Assembly: GCA_003339415.1 (NCBI GenBank)
Contig: PDHQ01000053.1
Span: forward strand, 124,001-188,000
Source of the DNA: Ophiocordyceps camponoti-saundersi (nom. inval.)
Lineage: Eukaryota > Ascomycota > Sordariomycetes > Hypocreales > Ophiocordycipitaceae
DNA: 64,000 nucleotides
Direction: 5' to 3'
A program made the translations under genes and the position numbers. Numbering within the stretch: position 1 is the stretch's first letter; every line of letters begins with the position of its first letter. The notes below the pieces were generated by a model that saw nothing but the letters and a program-made list of their open reading frames with translations, made no database searches and had not been told where the DNA came from. Positions 1 through 11,477 of this stretch are shown piece after piece.

Positions 1-1
1 A

Positions 2-163
2 AAGCAGGAGGTCGATGTCACTTCTCCGGCCGCCGGCTGCGTCGAGGCGATACTCGCCTGCGTAGGTGAAACAGTAGAGAAAGGTGATTTGCTGGTTCGA
101 ATCACTTGCTCCGTCTCCAACGGCACCAGCTCTGGCCTTGTGAGTGATGAGGATGGTAAGTGA
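2..163 (+). CDS. 3' end of a biotin-dependent carboxylase-type gene (biotinyl domain)
   Basis: Only the last ~53 codons are inside the window, read from base 2. The peptide starts KQEVDVTSPAAGCV and continues with VGETVEKGDLLVRI, the beta-strand pattern of a biotinyl/lipoyl carrier domain. By family alignment the first Lys (bases 2-4) would be the biotin-accepting Lys of the A-M-K-M motif, so the attachment site probably straddles the window edge. The carboxylase partner (acetyl-, propionyl-, methylcrotonyl-CoA or urea type) cannot be told from this piece. Two ends are possible: the in-frame TGA at 161-163, or a GTAAGT donor at 156 spliced to the AG at 237, giving a TGA at 243-245. The protein is almost the same either way. 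No other copy of the gene is visible. Confidence 0.6.
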   Translation, partial: KQEVDVTSPAAGCVEAILACVGETVEKGDLLVRITCSVSNGTSSGLVSDEDGK

Positions 164-577
164 CTGCTTTGAAGGCCGCGTAGGCCAGGACTCGAGGTTT
201 CTTGAGCACACGACCATGTGGCTTCTGATGGCCTCAGACGGGTGAATGAAGGGGGTTTTGGGAATGGAATCTGACTTTATGTCTATTTAAATTTCACATA
301 AACTCTATCAATTAGTTGTTTCGGACAGTACTCGCCTTCACATCAGATATCTCGAGAATGTGATGAAAGTCAACCTGCTACGTGATAGGACGGGAAATGC
401 TGGCTCGACAAGATATCAAATCAATAACCAACGGAACATATGAGTATCCTTCAAGGTCATCCTTCATTAGTAGTCAGATGAAGATCAGTAGGCAGTATGT
501 CATATCCATCTGGCTTCCACGCTTGTTGGTGTGTCTTCATGAGCCACTAAACATGCAACCGCTTAACTCCGTACACC
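164..577. other. intergenic, tail-to-tail
   Basis: This lies between the carboxylase 3' end (plus) and the MFS 3' end (minus). A 73-codon open frame at 382-603 overlaps the MFS terminus and has no recognisable features. I see no gene or repeat. Confidence 0.5.
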
Positions 578-2583
578 TCACTTCTTCAGAGGCTTCTCCT
601 TAACCCAAAACGTGACGAAAAAGCAAACCGTCAGGAAGAAAAGGGTGGGAGTAAAGGCGCCTAGTGTCGCATCTTGATAACTCAATTTGACCAGGTCCGC
701 TTCTCGTGGCGGAAGCTGTTTGATAATGTCGATGTTCTCTCGAACTCTTCTCTCGATCCAGCGAGCTTCGTCACCACTGGATAATCGAGCCAAGAGTTGT
801 GATCGAAGAACGTGCTGCATCACGGCAGAGCTGGTGCCAATACCGATACTGGCGCCGAGAGAGCGGAATAGATACGAGCACGCGACAACGACTGCGCTGT
901 CTTCGACGGCTGCATTGGCGAGAAGACCAACCAGAGTGGTTGTGAGACCTGTGAGAGGTTAAGTTTAGTACTCAGAAACAGCTCATTGCGGTGTCGATAA
1001 AGAGTCGAGAACATGTTCACCGCAGAGATCTTACCAGAACCGCTACCGCCAGCACTCAAGACGAGCCCTAGCAAAGCCCCCGGCAGGAATCTCAGCCAGG
1101 TCGACAACATAAGCGGAAGCATGCTGAGAAGCATCACACCGAACCCTGCTACCGTGACCCAGTAGAATCTGCCAGTCGTCTTGATGATCCAACCGCCGAG
1201 AAGCGACAGAACGACATTGCAAATCATGGCCGGCACAAGTAGGACTCCGATCACCGTCGCGCTACAGCCCTCGACAGCCTGAATGTAAAGCGGGAGAAAG
1301 AAGATGGCACCAAAGTAACCAGCCGATCCGAGAAAGTTGGCGAGGTAGCAGGCGAACAAGTCCCGATGGAAGATGACACGACCTGGTGCGAACGGATGAG
1401 TAGCGAATTTACTCTCGACCAAAACGAAGACGACAAAGAGTGGCACGGATAGCGTGAGCGAGGTGATGGTGAAGGCATGAGACCAGCCCAGGTTAGACCC
1501 GGAATCAAGGCCTACAAGAAGAGCGACGACGGCAAGGACGAGGACGAAGGCACCGGCGAAGTCTATCTGCCGTAGTTTCGCGAGCCACTTATCGCGGGAA
1601 GTGGTTGGAGCGTCGAGAACGTAGTAGACGGCGACCCAGGCGACGATGCAGAGCGGTGTCTGCACGAGGAATGACCTTTGTCCTGGTTAGCATGCAGCTG
1701 CCTCTTAGTGAACGAAGTAATCCCGTACCATCGCCATCCCAAAGAGTCAGCCAACAGACCGCCGAGAGGCGCACCGGTAGAGGTTCCGGCCGCAAAGATA
1801 ATATTAAGGTAACCCTGCCAGACGCCTCGATCCCTCAAGGGAACGATGTCCGTCATCAGGATAGACACAACGGAGTTCATGCCGCCTCCACCTATGCCGG
1901 AAACGGCGCGGAAGATGCACAATTGCGTCACGTCCTGCGCGAGACCGCATCCTAGGCAACCGAGACCGAAGACTGCATAGGCGAACAGGAGGCATTCTCT
2001 GCGACCGAAGATGTCGCTGAGTTTCCCGTACAAGGGCTGAAAGCTCGTCAGAGTTAAGAAGTAACTGAAGAGAGAACCAATCGTGTCAGTTCGAAAGACT
2101 TCAGGGTTATTCAAGTCTCGTCACGGCCATACGATGGTGAAGAAGCGAGAAAGATCGGCCGCCGTGTAACGTGAGACAAGGTCGTGGGTTACTCACGATG
2201 TGGCTACCCAGCTTGTGGTATTAAGAGCATTGAGATCGCTTCCGATCTTGGTATACATGGCGACGGCGAGGAGCTGATCGATGGCGACTAGGTATATCTG
2301 AGCTCCCCCCCATATCGTGAGTATCTCGTAAATCCATGAGCAGCCGATAGAGAATCGAGCTCACTCCAATGCCAACGGCAGGAAGCAGTAGATGCATCTT
2401 CTTGGCCATCTCCGGGTTGCCCTGCATCGCCGCCGGGCATGCAACGCCGTCGTTGCATGTGCTGGTGCTGCCATTCTCAGTGCCGTTTTCCACGCTGGAG
2501 AGCGACGTAGACCGGGAGCAAAAGTCCGTCTTTCCCAGGAGAGGCGTCCTCTCTGACGCGGACATTGTGCCGTCTCGTGGCAT
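578..2583 (-). CDS. 14-helix MFS transporter (DHA2 / vacuolar amino-acid transporter-like)
   Basis: Five exons on the minus strand: 2583-2365, 2297-2197, 2064-1729, 1675-1035 and 948-578, giving 555 aa. Introns are GT-AG with consistent phase; the third uses an AAG acceptor. The product begins with a polar cytosolic tail containing ERTPLLG, then VGIGIYLVAIDQ (helix 1), SWVATSYFLTLTSFQPLYGK (helix 2) and the MFS loop motif GKLSDIFGRR, with about 14 hydrophobic segments in all. The family (drug:H+ antiporter-2, including yeast Vba-type vacuolar basic amino-acid transporters) uses proton coupling to move small molecules across the vacuolar or plasma membrane. The substrate cannot be read from sequence. 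An alternative start is the Met at residue 7. It lies 5.2 kb from the aromatic catabolic cluster, so a link as importer or exporter is possible but unproven. Confidence 0.9.
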
Positions 2584-4284
2584 CGTGGTAACGAAAGGGG
2601 GAGAGAACGTGGTTGACTGTCGAAGACTACATGTGGAGAGGTCGGGCGAGCGGAAAGCGGAGAATAAGACGGCGAGCGAGGTGGGACTTGGACGGTCTTT
2701 CTCTCCGAACCGGATCTGATAAACAGAACGAGAGAGACAGAAGCAGAGACAGAGAGGGAGAGAGGGAGAGGGGGAGAGAGAAGTGGACGGTTCACAGAAG
2801 TTATTAACCGGAGGCAGGGGTAAGATGAAAACTCGAGGTCAGCTTGCAACTACGTGCTCCGGGGTGGGTGGCATTATGTGCCACAGCCTCGCAAAACATG
2901 AGGCGTGTGCGTTTGTAACACAACTTCGTATAAGGAAGAGAAGAGGCCTGTATTCGTGGAAAGGGAGATGTGACTCTCATCGACTTTAAGAGAGATGACG
3001 TTGCTCTGCATGCCAGAAGATGTGACGGGATAGCCTTCGCATGGCCAAAATCGCTCACAGTCAACGAAATAAAGGTATCCGTACGGATAGAGGAATCCCT
3101 CGCCGTTATGTTGGGTCCTCTGGAACAGTTTCTTGGGAGAATTTGTGATCCCATCAACCCTTGTCTGAATACGACGAACCGAATCCCTGTAAGAGAACCT
3201 TGCACAACAATCAGGGGATTGGTGTTCCTCAGCCGCAGCCTAGGAGGCGCTGATCGGGTCCGGAATGCCACCGTAGACACGCATTTTCAAATATCATTGG
3301 CAGCTCGGTCTCAGCTTGCCTGCGGTGTCTCACATTGGATCGTCTATGCAGGCAAGTAAACAGCAGACTGGGACGTAAAGCAATCGAGGAAGAAACGACA
3401 ACTTCCAAGAGCTGGGCTATAAGAGCGTACGAAGACTATCTTCTTCTACGGATAGACGGCGATGTATCCTTTAAAGTCAAAGAAAGGAATTGAGTCTATG
3501 ACCGCCTTATCAAAACCATGATAGACAAGCGAGGGCAGGGCCGGAGGCGGAAAAGCAACTCGTAGACTAATTCCTGTCTCATCAACACGCTTACTCGAAT
3601 CTCCGTGTTTCGGAGGAACGCTTTCCAGGACTGTTCGCACTGGCTCTGAAAAGAGCCTGAGAAGCCCAATAGCTTATGAGGTTATTTGCCGGCTACAGAG
3701 GAGGGACAAGTCACCAGAATGACACGACAACATTGACACCTCGATGCCTTCCGTCCCGTAATATGGCAAGGCCACATCCACACAAAGGAGGAGAGTGCCG
3801 AAAGGCGGAGCTACATACAAATCGTACGCGTAGCTTATCATATTTCGTGCGTTTCCCTCGCTATGAACTGATGTGGTGTCTGCCGGCACTCCGTACAGAG
3901 TTGTCGATTCTGCCTTGCCTGCATGCCTTGAGGTTGAAAAGGGGGGAAATAGGAGCAAGCCCGAGCAGCCAGCATTTGGCAAAAGTCCTCACTCCCGTCT
4001 GGATAACCCTTCGCAAGATAACATAAAGGAATTTTTTTCATGAAACTATCTATATGGTCGAGTTCTCGATTTAAGAACGTAGCATCGCAACCATCTCTGG
4101 ATTTTTTCTGTCAATGCCCTAGCGATATCTTCCTCAACGGAAGACCAAGGTTCCATCACCTAACTATGCAACCCGAGTTCATAATGCCGAACCATTTTCT
4201 TATTCTTGAATCGTCCTCTCGATTTTCTTCCACCCCAGTAAACTACTGTTCCCCCTTTTTTTCCCCTTCCACAGACATCTCTTG
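2584..4284. other. intergenic with GA-rich promoter tract
   Basis: A purine-rich (GA)n-like tract at 2726-2783 lies just upstream of the MFS start, so it is CT-rich on that gene's coding strand, as is common in fungal promoters. Open frames at 2804-3280 (minus) and 2970-3359 (plus) show no recognisable domain or splice-linked continuation. Nothing else is supported. Confidence 0.5.
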
Positions 4285-5793
4285 TCAATGACGGATGAAC
4301 TGGTCTCCGATCATGTTCAAAATCCCCTCGGCATCATCGTTCGAGTCATTCCATGCTCTCAAAGCTCTCTCGCGAGCTGGGCTTCGAATCGAAAATGTCG
4401 CTTCGACCGAAGAGGGCTTCGAAAATACGCCATCGTGTGTCATCTCGATCGTGTCGGGGCTCCTCGCGTACCCTTCCTTCCACTTGATATCGTAGGCCCA
4501 GAGCAATCGCGAGACGACAAGCATAATAGAATTCCGCGCCAAGTGCTGGCCGGGGCAAGTTCTTCTGCCGAATCCAAAGGCAGCAACGGGTAAATCAGGA
4601 TGCTTGATCCATCTTTCAGGTATAAATTCCTCGGGACGTGCAAAGACATTGTCGTCCATCTCGAGCGACCAGTGGTTGGCAATGACTGTTGCCCCCTTTG
4701 GGATGTGAAATCCTTTAAAAGTGTCGTCCTTGATAGGCGAGTGAGGAACTCCGCCAGGGGCAAGAGGGCGCCATCGAAGAACTTCTTGAACAAACGACTG
4801 AGTATAGAGAAGATCGGGGAAATCGTCAAAGGACGGCAGGCGATCGGGGCCAACCCTTGCCTCCAGCTCGTCCTGTACCTTGCGCATAGCTTGGGGGTAG
4901 CAAACACAAGCCAGTACCGCCACAAGCAGCGCACCGGAAGTCGTGTGGCTGCCCGTCTCGTACAACTCGCCGAGGAGAAAAGCCAGCTCTTTGCGTGATA
5001 CTGGTGGCGCGTCCCGCGTGAAGCTCTGCTTGCACCAGTTCCAAGACGGTCTGGCCAGCGCGTTGGCAACGTTCATATCGTATAGCCGGTGTCTTCGGTT
5101 GTGGAACTCGTCTCCGACCCGTTTCCATTTCGCCAGGAAGTGTGGCAGACAATTTAGAAACGGGAATAAGTCAACGATCCAGTTTCCAAAAGACACCACT
5201 TGCAAGGCGGACGTCGCCAGTTCTTCAGTTTGCTTGAGGTCCGATTCTTGGCCGGTAATGAACCGCTTGCCGTAGAGTAAGGAGAACATCAAGCTCGAGG
5301 AGAAGCGATAGAGTTCAGCCTCATATTCGCCGGTTGACAACAGGTTGAAGAGTAGTTGACGACTTTCGAGCTCCTGAAGTGGTCGGTAAAGTCGAGACCT
5401 TGAACTGCTGAGAAATGACATTTGTATCTTGTGATACTGTCTCCAGCAGGAGCCATAAGGCAAAAGAGCTGCACCAAAATTCTTTCCGATGCATTCCCCC
5501 GCCACAGCCAGCCGAGGGCGTGAACTGTATACTGCGCTTCGCCGGTTGAGGAGTTCCTTTGTCACCTCGTGGTTTCCAAGAAGAATGACTGTTATCTGGC
5601 CCAGTCGAAAGGAGAGGATCGGCCCGTATAGCTTATGCCATTGCTGAAACTGCTTCCACGAGTATCTTCGTGATATTTGGTGTATATTTCCAAAGACCGG
5701 TAGGCCGCGGGGACCGGGGGGCCGTCGAGAGGGCTGTCGCAAGCAAAACCCGATGATGATGACTGCCGCAACAAAGAAGTAAATGACGCCCAT
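4285..5793 (-). CDS. cytochrome P450 monooxygenase (OrdA-like)
   Basis: A single-exon gene of 502 aa. The chosen start (5793) gives a hydrophobic ER anchor MGVIYFFVAAVIIIGFCL followed by the proline hinge RRPPGPRGLPVFGN. The frame stays open upstream to 6018 (75 more codons), but that part lacks P450 character. Family motifs are present: I-helix ETGSHTTSG, K-helix EVLR, PERW, and the haem loop FGFGRRTCPGQ with the thiolate Cys near residue 413. The catalytic framework therefore looks intact. By general appearance it resembles fungal secondary-metabolism P450s such as O-methylsterigmatocystin oxidoreductase. The substrate is unknown. It could act as an extra ring hydroxylase next to the homogentisate genes, or be unrelated to them. 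Confidence 0.9.
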   Translation of the reverse strand: MGVIYFFVAAVIIIGFCLRQPSRRPPGPRGLPVFGNIHQISRRYSWKQFQQWHKLYGPILSFRLGQITVILLGNHEVTKELLNRRSAVYSSRPRLAVAGECIGKNFGAALLPYGSCWRQYHKIQMSFLSSSRSRLYRPLQELESRQLLFNLLSTGEYEAELYRFSSSLMFSLLYGKRFITGQESDLKQTEELATSALQVVSFGNWIVDLFPFLNCLPHFLAKWKRVGDEFHNRRHRLYDMNVANALARPSWNWCKQSFTRDAPPVSRKELAFLLGELYETGSHTTSGALLVAVLACVCYPQAMRKVQDELEARVGPDRLPSFDDFPDLLYTQSFVQEVLRWRPLAPGGVPHSPIKDDTFKGFHIPKGATVIANHWSLEMDDNVFARPEEFIPERWIKHPDLPVAAFGFGRRTCPGQHLARNSIMLVVSRLLWAYDIKWKEGYARSPDTIEMTHDGVFSKPSSVEATFSIRSPARERALRAWNDSNDDAEGILNMIGDQFIRH

Positions 5794-7777
5794 TGTGGAG
5801 GGCAACCCTGAAGATGCTGGCGGGTCCAGGGGCGGCGCGCCGGCTCTGGCCGCAACATGAAGAAGGGGGGCGGGGAAAGAAAGGATGAAGAAGCCAAGGA
5901 AAAGCCTTGAATCTATAGGGCACTTTAACGACAACAAGATGGCACGGCCCGTGTCCGCGTTCAGACAAGCAAGTGTACGCCAGTGGAGGCCGATCGAAAC
6001 TCGATTGAGCAAAACCACATGAGGAGGATAAGTGATGTCAATTCAAGATTGATGTTTAAACGCTGAAAACATCGGTAGACAGTTTATCGTTTAACTGTCG
6101 AACATGAGGTAGTCATGAGACATTCGACCATTAGCCTCGCTAAAGTCTGCGGAGACACACGTTGAGAGTGAAAAGCGTGGAGAGCTTGACGCACTAACTG
6201 GCATTCCTAGAGACAAGCCAAACTGACTCTAGAATAGAATATGACGGAGATATGAAAACTGTCTGCAATCAGGATAGGACATGGCATATCTGGCTAGGTC
6301 AGGTTACTATCATTCCTATTGACAACGATTCGTAGTTCGGCAAGAAAGGTATCCGGCACAACTGCATATCTAGTCACATTACAAAATTGACAGAAGATGC
6401 ATCATCATTCCTAGACATCTGATGCGCGCGGTCATTTCGATGATCGGAGGGAGATTTCCCACTTCTTCTGCCAACATTTCCACCGTGGAAATAGATCCGA
6501 TCGAACATGAACCGGCGATTAGAGAAACTCCAAAGTGCTGAGTTTCTGATACAGTAATTCTCAAGGACCAAAGACTTCTTGGGAGAGCCGTTTTAAATCC
6601 TGGCTGGGTGTTTGCAACTCGAGGTAATAAGCGGACATGGTTTCTCGTGCTGAAATTGAAGAAAAGACCCATCCCTTTCCGTCCCTTGTGCTACTGAACT
6701 TCGCTGCCAAGCGAATCCTGTGTTGAGAAGCCACAAAAAGTCATCCGCATGTCACCAGCATGTTGATAGGTGTGTCTAAGATCGTGCAGCTTTTCTTGGG
6801 CATATTGGCGAGGGTTAGTTGACCTTATTATCACTATCAGCTCCTCAAGTATCGGCATCTCGGGAATCACAGTTCCTTTGCTCTGCTTAAAGAGCTGTGA
6901 AAGATGCTTCAGTCGATTAACAGATGTTTAAATAGTGATGCTAAGCTAAGGGCAAGCCTGTCATCCATACACCCACCATCCAGCAAACGACGACAACATC
7001 TGAGTAACATGTCTTCCCTTCCCCCCTCGTCCTCTTGTTCACTCTCCGACCATGCCTCCAGCCGTGTTTTGTGAAGTCGACCCAGGTACCCGTAGCTGTC
7101 TCCCACTCCTCTAATTTACCAACCACCTCTGTTCCATCACTGGTGTTCCGACCACCCCCAACGGGTCGGACACCACAGCTGGAGATAGGGGTCACTCTGT
7201 TACTCAAATACTTCTCGGCCTACTTACATAGCGTTCTTTGAGATGAAGGGAAGCTTCAAGATTTAGCCCCTGTCAGGGAGCATTAAATGCTTTGTTCAAG
7301 ATTGTATTACTTTTACAGCTTGTCGCTATATCGCTTTGAATAGCAACGCAGACATCGGTTTTCGGGGCTATGAGGTTGCTCGTCTTGCGTAGCCGCTCTT
7401 AAGAAATTCATGCCACTAGTGTAACCCGTCGTAGAGGGAAAAGTTTTGTTTTCATGTTGATAATTATGTTGAATGTGAATAAGATCGATGCACTGACTGG
7501 CACCGTTTCCATGATCAGTGAGTATCATAGATCTTAGTCTTAGTAAGTCTATTGCATCGAGTCACCGCGGGACACCATGCTTCGTTATATCACTTTAAAA
7601 GGAGAAAGATGACTATGTCTCCCTCGGGAACCCTAACACTACGCGAGAAGGGGATTGAACAGATAATCATATTTCAAGTGAAAGATAATTGTCTCCCTTA
7701 ATTCTGCCGTATCTTGTAACCACAGAATGAAGGGGTTGAAGAGATAATCACATCTCAAAAGGCCCTGGAGACGAAGA
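5794..7777. other. gene-free stretch with a short diverged tandem repeat near its end
   Basis: About 2 kb between the P450 promoter and the fahA 3' end. Only short open frames occur (up to 97 codons), none recognisable. Near the right end a segment around 7603-7681 is repeated imperfectly at about 7682-7762: the stretch from 7647 (GAAGGGGATTGAACAGATAA) recurs from 7729 with a few changes. Confidence 0.45.
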
Positions 7778-9147
7778 TCAAGACGTCTCCGACATCAAGG
7801 GCTCCAAGATCTGCCCAACGCAGTCTCCAAATCCCACAAGCTCGCCATCAGGTGACGTTGCACAGCCTTTGATGACAATCGTGTCTCCGTCTTGAAGGAA
7901 TTTTCGCTCTTCCCCTCCCTCCAGGACTATCGGGACCTTGCCACCTTGACATTGCTCCAGGAGGCTGCCGTAGGTGCCAGCTTCGGAACCAGATACAGTT
8001 CCGGAGCCGAAGAGGTCTCCAGTGCGCATGTTACAGCCCGCGACCGTATGGTGCGCGATCATCTGGGGCCAAGACCATACGAGATTCTTTGAAGATGTGC
8101 GGCTTAGGGTGGTTATTGATCCCTTTGGGGCTGTGAGCGGAGACAATAGGTTAGAACAAGAGCACATTGACGAATGACTGAAAAGATACACAACTCACTT
8201 TTCAAATCAACTTGCAGGTCCAATGCGATCACGTTATCGCCTCGACTTTCGCGGAGATAGGGAAGCAGTTTGACGTCGTTGGACAGACCTGGCCCCTTGA
8301 ACGGCTCGAGCGCGTCTGCCAGGACAACCCACGGGCTGATCGTTGTTCCAAAGTTCTTCGCAGTGAAGGGACCCAAGGGAACATATTCCCATGTCTGAAG
8401 GTCTCGAGCACTCCAGTCGTTCATTAAGACAAATCCAAAGATGTAATCCTCGGCCTTGTCAACTGGAATAGGTTGTCCAAGAGCATTACCCCGGCACAAG
8501 AACATGCCAAGCTCCAACTCGATATCCAGCTTGGCACAAGGCTGGTATACCGGCTCCTTGGCCGTCGGGGCAGGAAGTATCTGCCCTCGTGGCCGATGCA
8601 GTGGCGTTCCCGAAACGACAACAGAGCTGGCGCGGCCGTGATACGCCACGGGCAGGTGGTTATAATTCGGGTTGAGAGCGTTGGCAGGTCCGCGGAAGAG
8701 TGTTCCAACATTATGAGCGTGGTTACGACCGGCGAAGAAGTCCGTATAGTCACCAATCTCCATGGGAAGATGCATTTCGACGTCAGATAGCGGCTTCAAG
8801 GCCGAATCCCTCAAAGCCTGATTCTCCTTTAGGATCTCAGGGTAAGGCGTATCGTCGCGAAACACATCGCGCAAGTAATTCCGTACGGCGCGATGCACTG
8901 GCCTACCAAGGCTGGCAAAGGCGTTCAGCGACTGTTGAGAGAAGACATCGAGCTTGTCCTTTGGAAACTCTTGAAGGCTCTTGAAACCGCCGCGACTGGC
9001 GAAAGCTGCAATGTCCAGTGCGTGATCACCGACGGCGACAGCTGGACGACGAGCAGGATCGTTTTTAGTGGAGATGATGCCAAAGGGGATGTTTGCGAGA
9101 GAGAAGCCCGATCCTTTGGGAATGGAAAGCCAAGACTTGATAGCCAT
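7778..9147 (-). CDS. fahA: fumarylacetoacetase
   Basis: Two exons, 9147-8199 and 8130-7778, giving 433 aa, close to the usual fungal length. It hydrolyses 4-fumarylacetoacetate to fumarate and acetoacetate, the last step of tyrosine/phenylalanine/homogentisate breakdown in the cytosol. The N-terminal domain (MAIKSWLSIPKGSGFSLANI) precedes the metal-binding catalytic core. Visible family motifs include GDYTDFFAGRNHAHNVG (metal Asp and catalytic His), AKLDIELELGMF (two Glu ligands) and LMNDWSARDLQTWEYVPLGP followed by KNFGTTISPW. The 68-nt intron has a GTGAGT donor and an ACAG acceptor and joins LQVDLK to TPKGSITTLS in frame. It is transcribed divergently from hmgA across a 795-bp intergenic region, implying co-regulation. 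I see no broken or missing catalytic residue. Confidence 0.96.
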
Positions 9148-9942
9148 ATTGGTTTGATGTGGATTTTTGGTTCGGAGGAGACGGACAGGACGCGAGAAAG
9201 TAGGCAGCGATAAGATGCGATTGTGCAGGGAGTGTCGAGAATAGACGATGAAGACACGGCGACGATGTATGTATGCGTGAGAAAACGTAGGTACATGGAC
9301 GAGATGTCTTCACTTTCGAAATCTCAAACACATCTCCCTATAACATCTGACGAGACTTTAATAAACAGGAAGACCCGGCCATTTCTTTCCGTGTTTCCGA
9401 GTCGCCCTCTCTCAGCAGAAACATGACCACCTCCTTGCTCCTCATCAGGAGCGGGATTCGACGGACATGCAAACATACATACATACCTACATATGAACGA
9501 ATGGATGTTTGTATATGTGATGAATGATGAAATTAGTTTTCCGGCAACATCAAGTGTTTTGCGACTTTCCATTGCCTGAACTGTCGATTTGTCGTTTGTC
9601 TCGGGAACTTTTCCGCGGCCATAATGTGACCGACGACTCACAGTCATAGCGTCGTAGCTGCCGCGGGTCGTGCCAGGAATACGACTTGCACAACAATGGC
9701 GGTCGCAAGTCGAGACGACGCTTGAAACGTCGCACGGCTTGTGCGTGTTATATGTATGTTGTATGTATGTTGTATGTATGTATGTGTGTATGGATGTATG
9801 CAGGTTGGTAAGCCCCCATTTGAAGAGCTATATAATCTCATTTGAAACCCACCCTTTCGGTGAGCTTTGTCAAATCACTGCGAGACAATCCTCCTCGATA
9901 TCGGTGCAGGGTCGAAATTCAAATCAAGTCCAGCAGCTCGCT
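9148..9942. promoter_or_regulatory. bidirectional promoter region fahA-hmgA
   Basis: This 795-bp region separates two divergent genes of one pathway. It contains CATA tracts around 9468-9500 and a TATG/TGTATG microsatellite at about 9750-9800. A TATATAA box-like sequence lies at 9829-9835, about 110 nt upstream of the hmgA ATG. No operator could be assigned. Confidence 0.6.
9829..9835 (+). promoter_or_regulatory. TATA-like element of hmgA
   Basis: TATATAA at 9829-9835, correctly oriented, 108 nt before the hmgA start codon. The assignment is by position and sequence only. Confidence 0.4.
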
Positions 9943-11477
9943 ATGCCTACCACCAAGTTTTCAACTCCCGAGAAATACGAATATCGTAATGGTTTCGGGT
10001 CACTTCACGAGTAAGGAAGCAATGTGCAGCCTTAACAAGATGCGATACTAAAAGTGAGAGCTCTAAACATACAGATCCGAGGCAGTCAAAGACGCGTTGC
10101 CTATAGGCGCCAATTCACCCCAGAAGGCGCCTCACGGGCTCTATGCTGAGAAGCTGTCGGGTACAGCTTTTACAGCCCCCCGGCACGAGAATTTGCAGAC
10201 ATGGGCTTACCGCATCCTACCCTCGGCCTCACATCTAAATTTCGAGCCGCTTGGCAAGCCGTTCAACTCCCAGCTCAAAGAGAGTCTGAGTTACGTACCG
10301 AACCAGCTGCGATGGGACCCATTTGATATCGACAAAGGTGTGGACTGGGTTCGCGGCCTCAGATTGGTGGCCGGGGCCGGCGATCCTACGATGAAATCCG
10401 GGCTTGGCATTTACGTCTATACTGCTGGCAAGGACATGGCTCCCAAGACGGCCATATATTCGTCCGATGGAGAAATGCTCATCGTCACCCAAACTGGAGT
10501 TCTCGATATTCAGACAGAGCTCGGAAACCTGCTGGTTCGGCCGAACGAGATAGCTGTCATTCCTCGTGGGATGAAGTATCGGGTGACACTGCCCGAAGGG
10601 CCCGTCAGAGGTTATATCCTCGAGCTTTACAGAGGACAATTCACCCTCCCCGAGCTTGGACCTATTGGTTCCAACTGCCTGGCCAACCCCCGGGACTTTC
10701 AAGTGCCAGTAGCGAGCTTTGACGAGGACACATCTTCAGAATGGTCCATTATCAACAAGTTTAACGGCCAACTGTTCGTCGCCAAGCAGAGTCATACGCC
10801 GTTCGACGTTGTAGCTTGGCATGGAAGGTGAGTCAGTCCCTGGACTAAATAGTTGCTCCGCCCAGTACCGCATGGACAGCTAACGCTTCCCGACTACAGA
10901 TGTGAGTCTCGCTTGGAATTTGCGCAGCTGTCAAGATGCCTGCGTACGTTGCTGACATTGGGAACCCGTAGATTACCCCTACAAATATGACCTAGGACGT
11001 TTCTCGGTCATCGGTAGCATTTCTTTCGATCACCCTGACCCTTCTATATACACAGTTTTGACCGGTCCTTCTGATCACCCCGGCACGGCTGTGGCCGACT
11101 TCGTCATCTTTCCCCCGAGATGGCTAGTCCAGGAAGACACATTTCGACCACCGTGGTATCATCGAAATACCATGTCCGAGTTTATGGGACTCATTCAAGG
11201 AGACTACGATGCCAAGGCTGGCGGCGGCTTTCGCGCCGGAGGTGCCAGTCTTCACAACGTGATGAGCGCACACGGTCCCGATGCCACCACGTTTGATCAG
11301 GCTTCCAATGCTGAGCTCAAGCCACAGAAAGTTGGTGAGGGGAGCATGGCGTTCATGTTCGAGAGCAGTCTCATGCTGGGCTTGACTGAATGGGGGCTGG
11401 AAACTTGCAGCAAGGTGCAGCCCGAGTATAACCGAGAAAGCTGGTCGGGGCTGCAGCCGCGTTTCAAACGTCCTTGA
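9943..11477 (+). CDS. hmgA: homogentisate 1,2-dioxygenase
   Basis: Modelled as four exons, 9943-10010, 10075-10827, 10900-10901 and 10972-11477, giving 442 aa. The enzyme opens the homogentisate ring with O2 to maleylacetoacetate using non-haem Fe(II). Visible landmarks are [54 protein letters not shown] and the iron-ligand region [14 protein letters not shown] followed by [12 protein letters not shown] (His, Glu and His ligands all present). The third exon is only two bases (AT), flanked by a consensus acceptor (CTACAG) and donor (GTGAGT). It is the only arrangement I found that keeps frame from VVAWHG into YYPYKYDL. The gene diverges from fahA and sits in an aromatic catabolic cluster. Confidence 0.95.
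10900..10901 (+). other. 2-nt microexon of hmgA
   Basis: The bases AT sit between CGACTACAG and GTGAGTCTCG. A CTAAC branch-point-like sequence (about 10880-10884) lies just upstream. Introns on each side are 72 and 70 nt. Skipping the exon shifts the frame immediately before the conserved YPYKYDL segment. Confidence 0.7.

Noticed and set aside
2804..3359. Open frames of 129-158 codons on both strands
   Set aside because: There is no family resemblance, no splice-linked continuation and no coding-type composition distinct from neighbours.
5794..6018. 75-residue in-frame N-terminal extension of the first P450
   Set aside because: The P450 anchor and proline hinge begin at the Met at 5793. The upstream residues do not resemble any P450 leader and are probably chance open frame.
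10902..10971. Reading through the third hmgA intron as coding
   Set aside because: The frame stays open for a stretch but joins the last exon out of phase and loses the conserved PYKYDL segment and both iron-ligand motifs.
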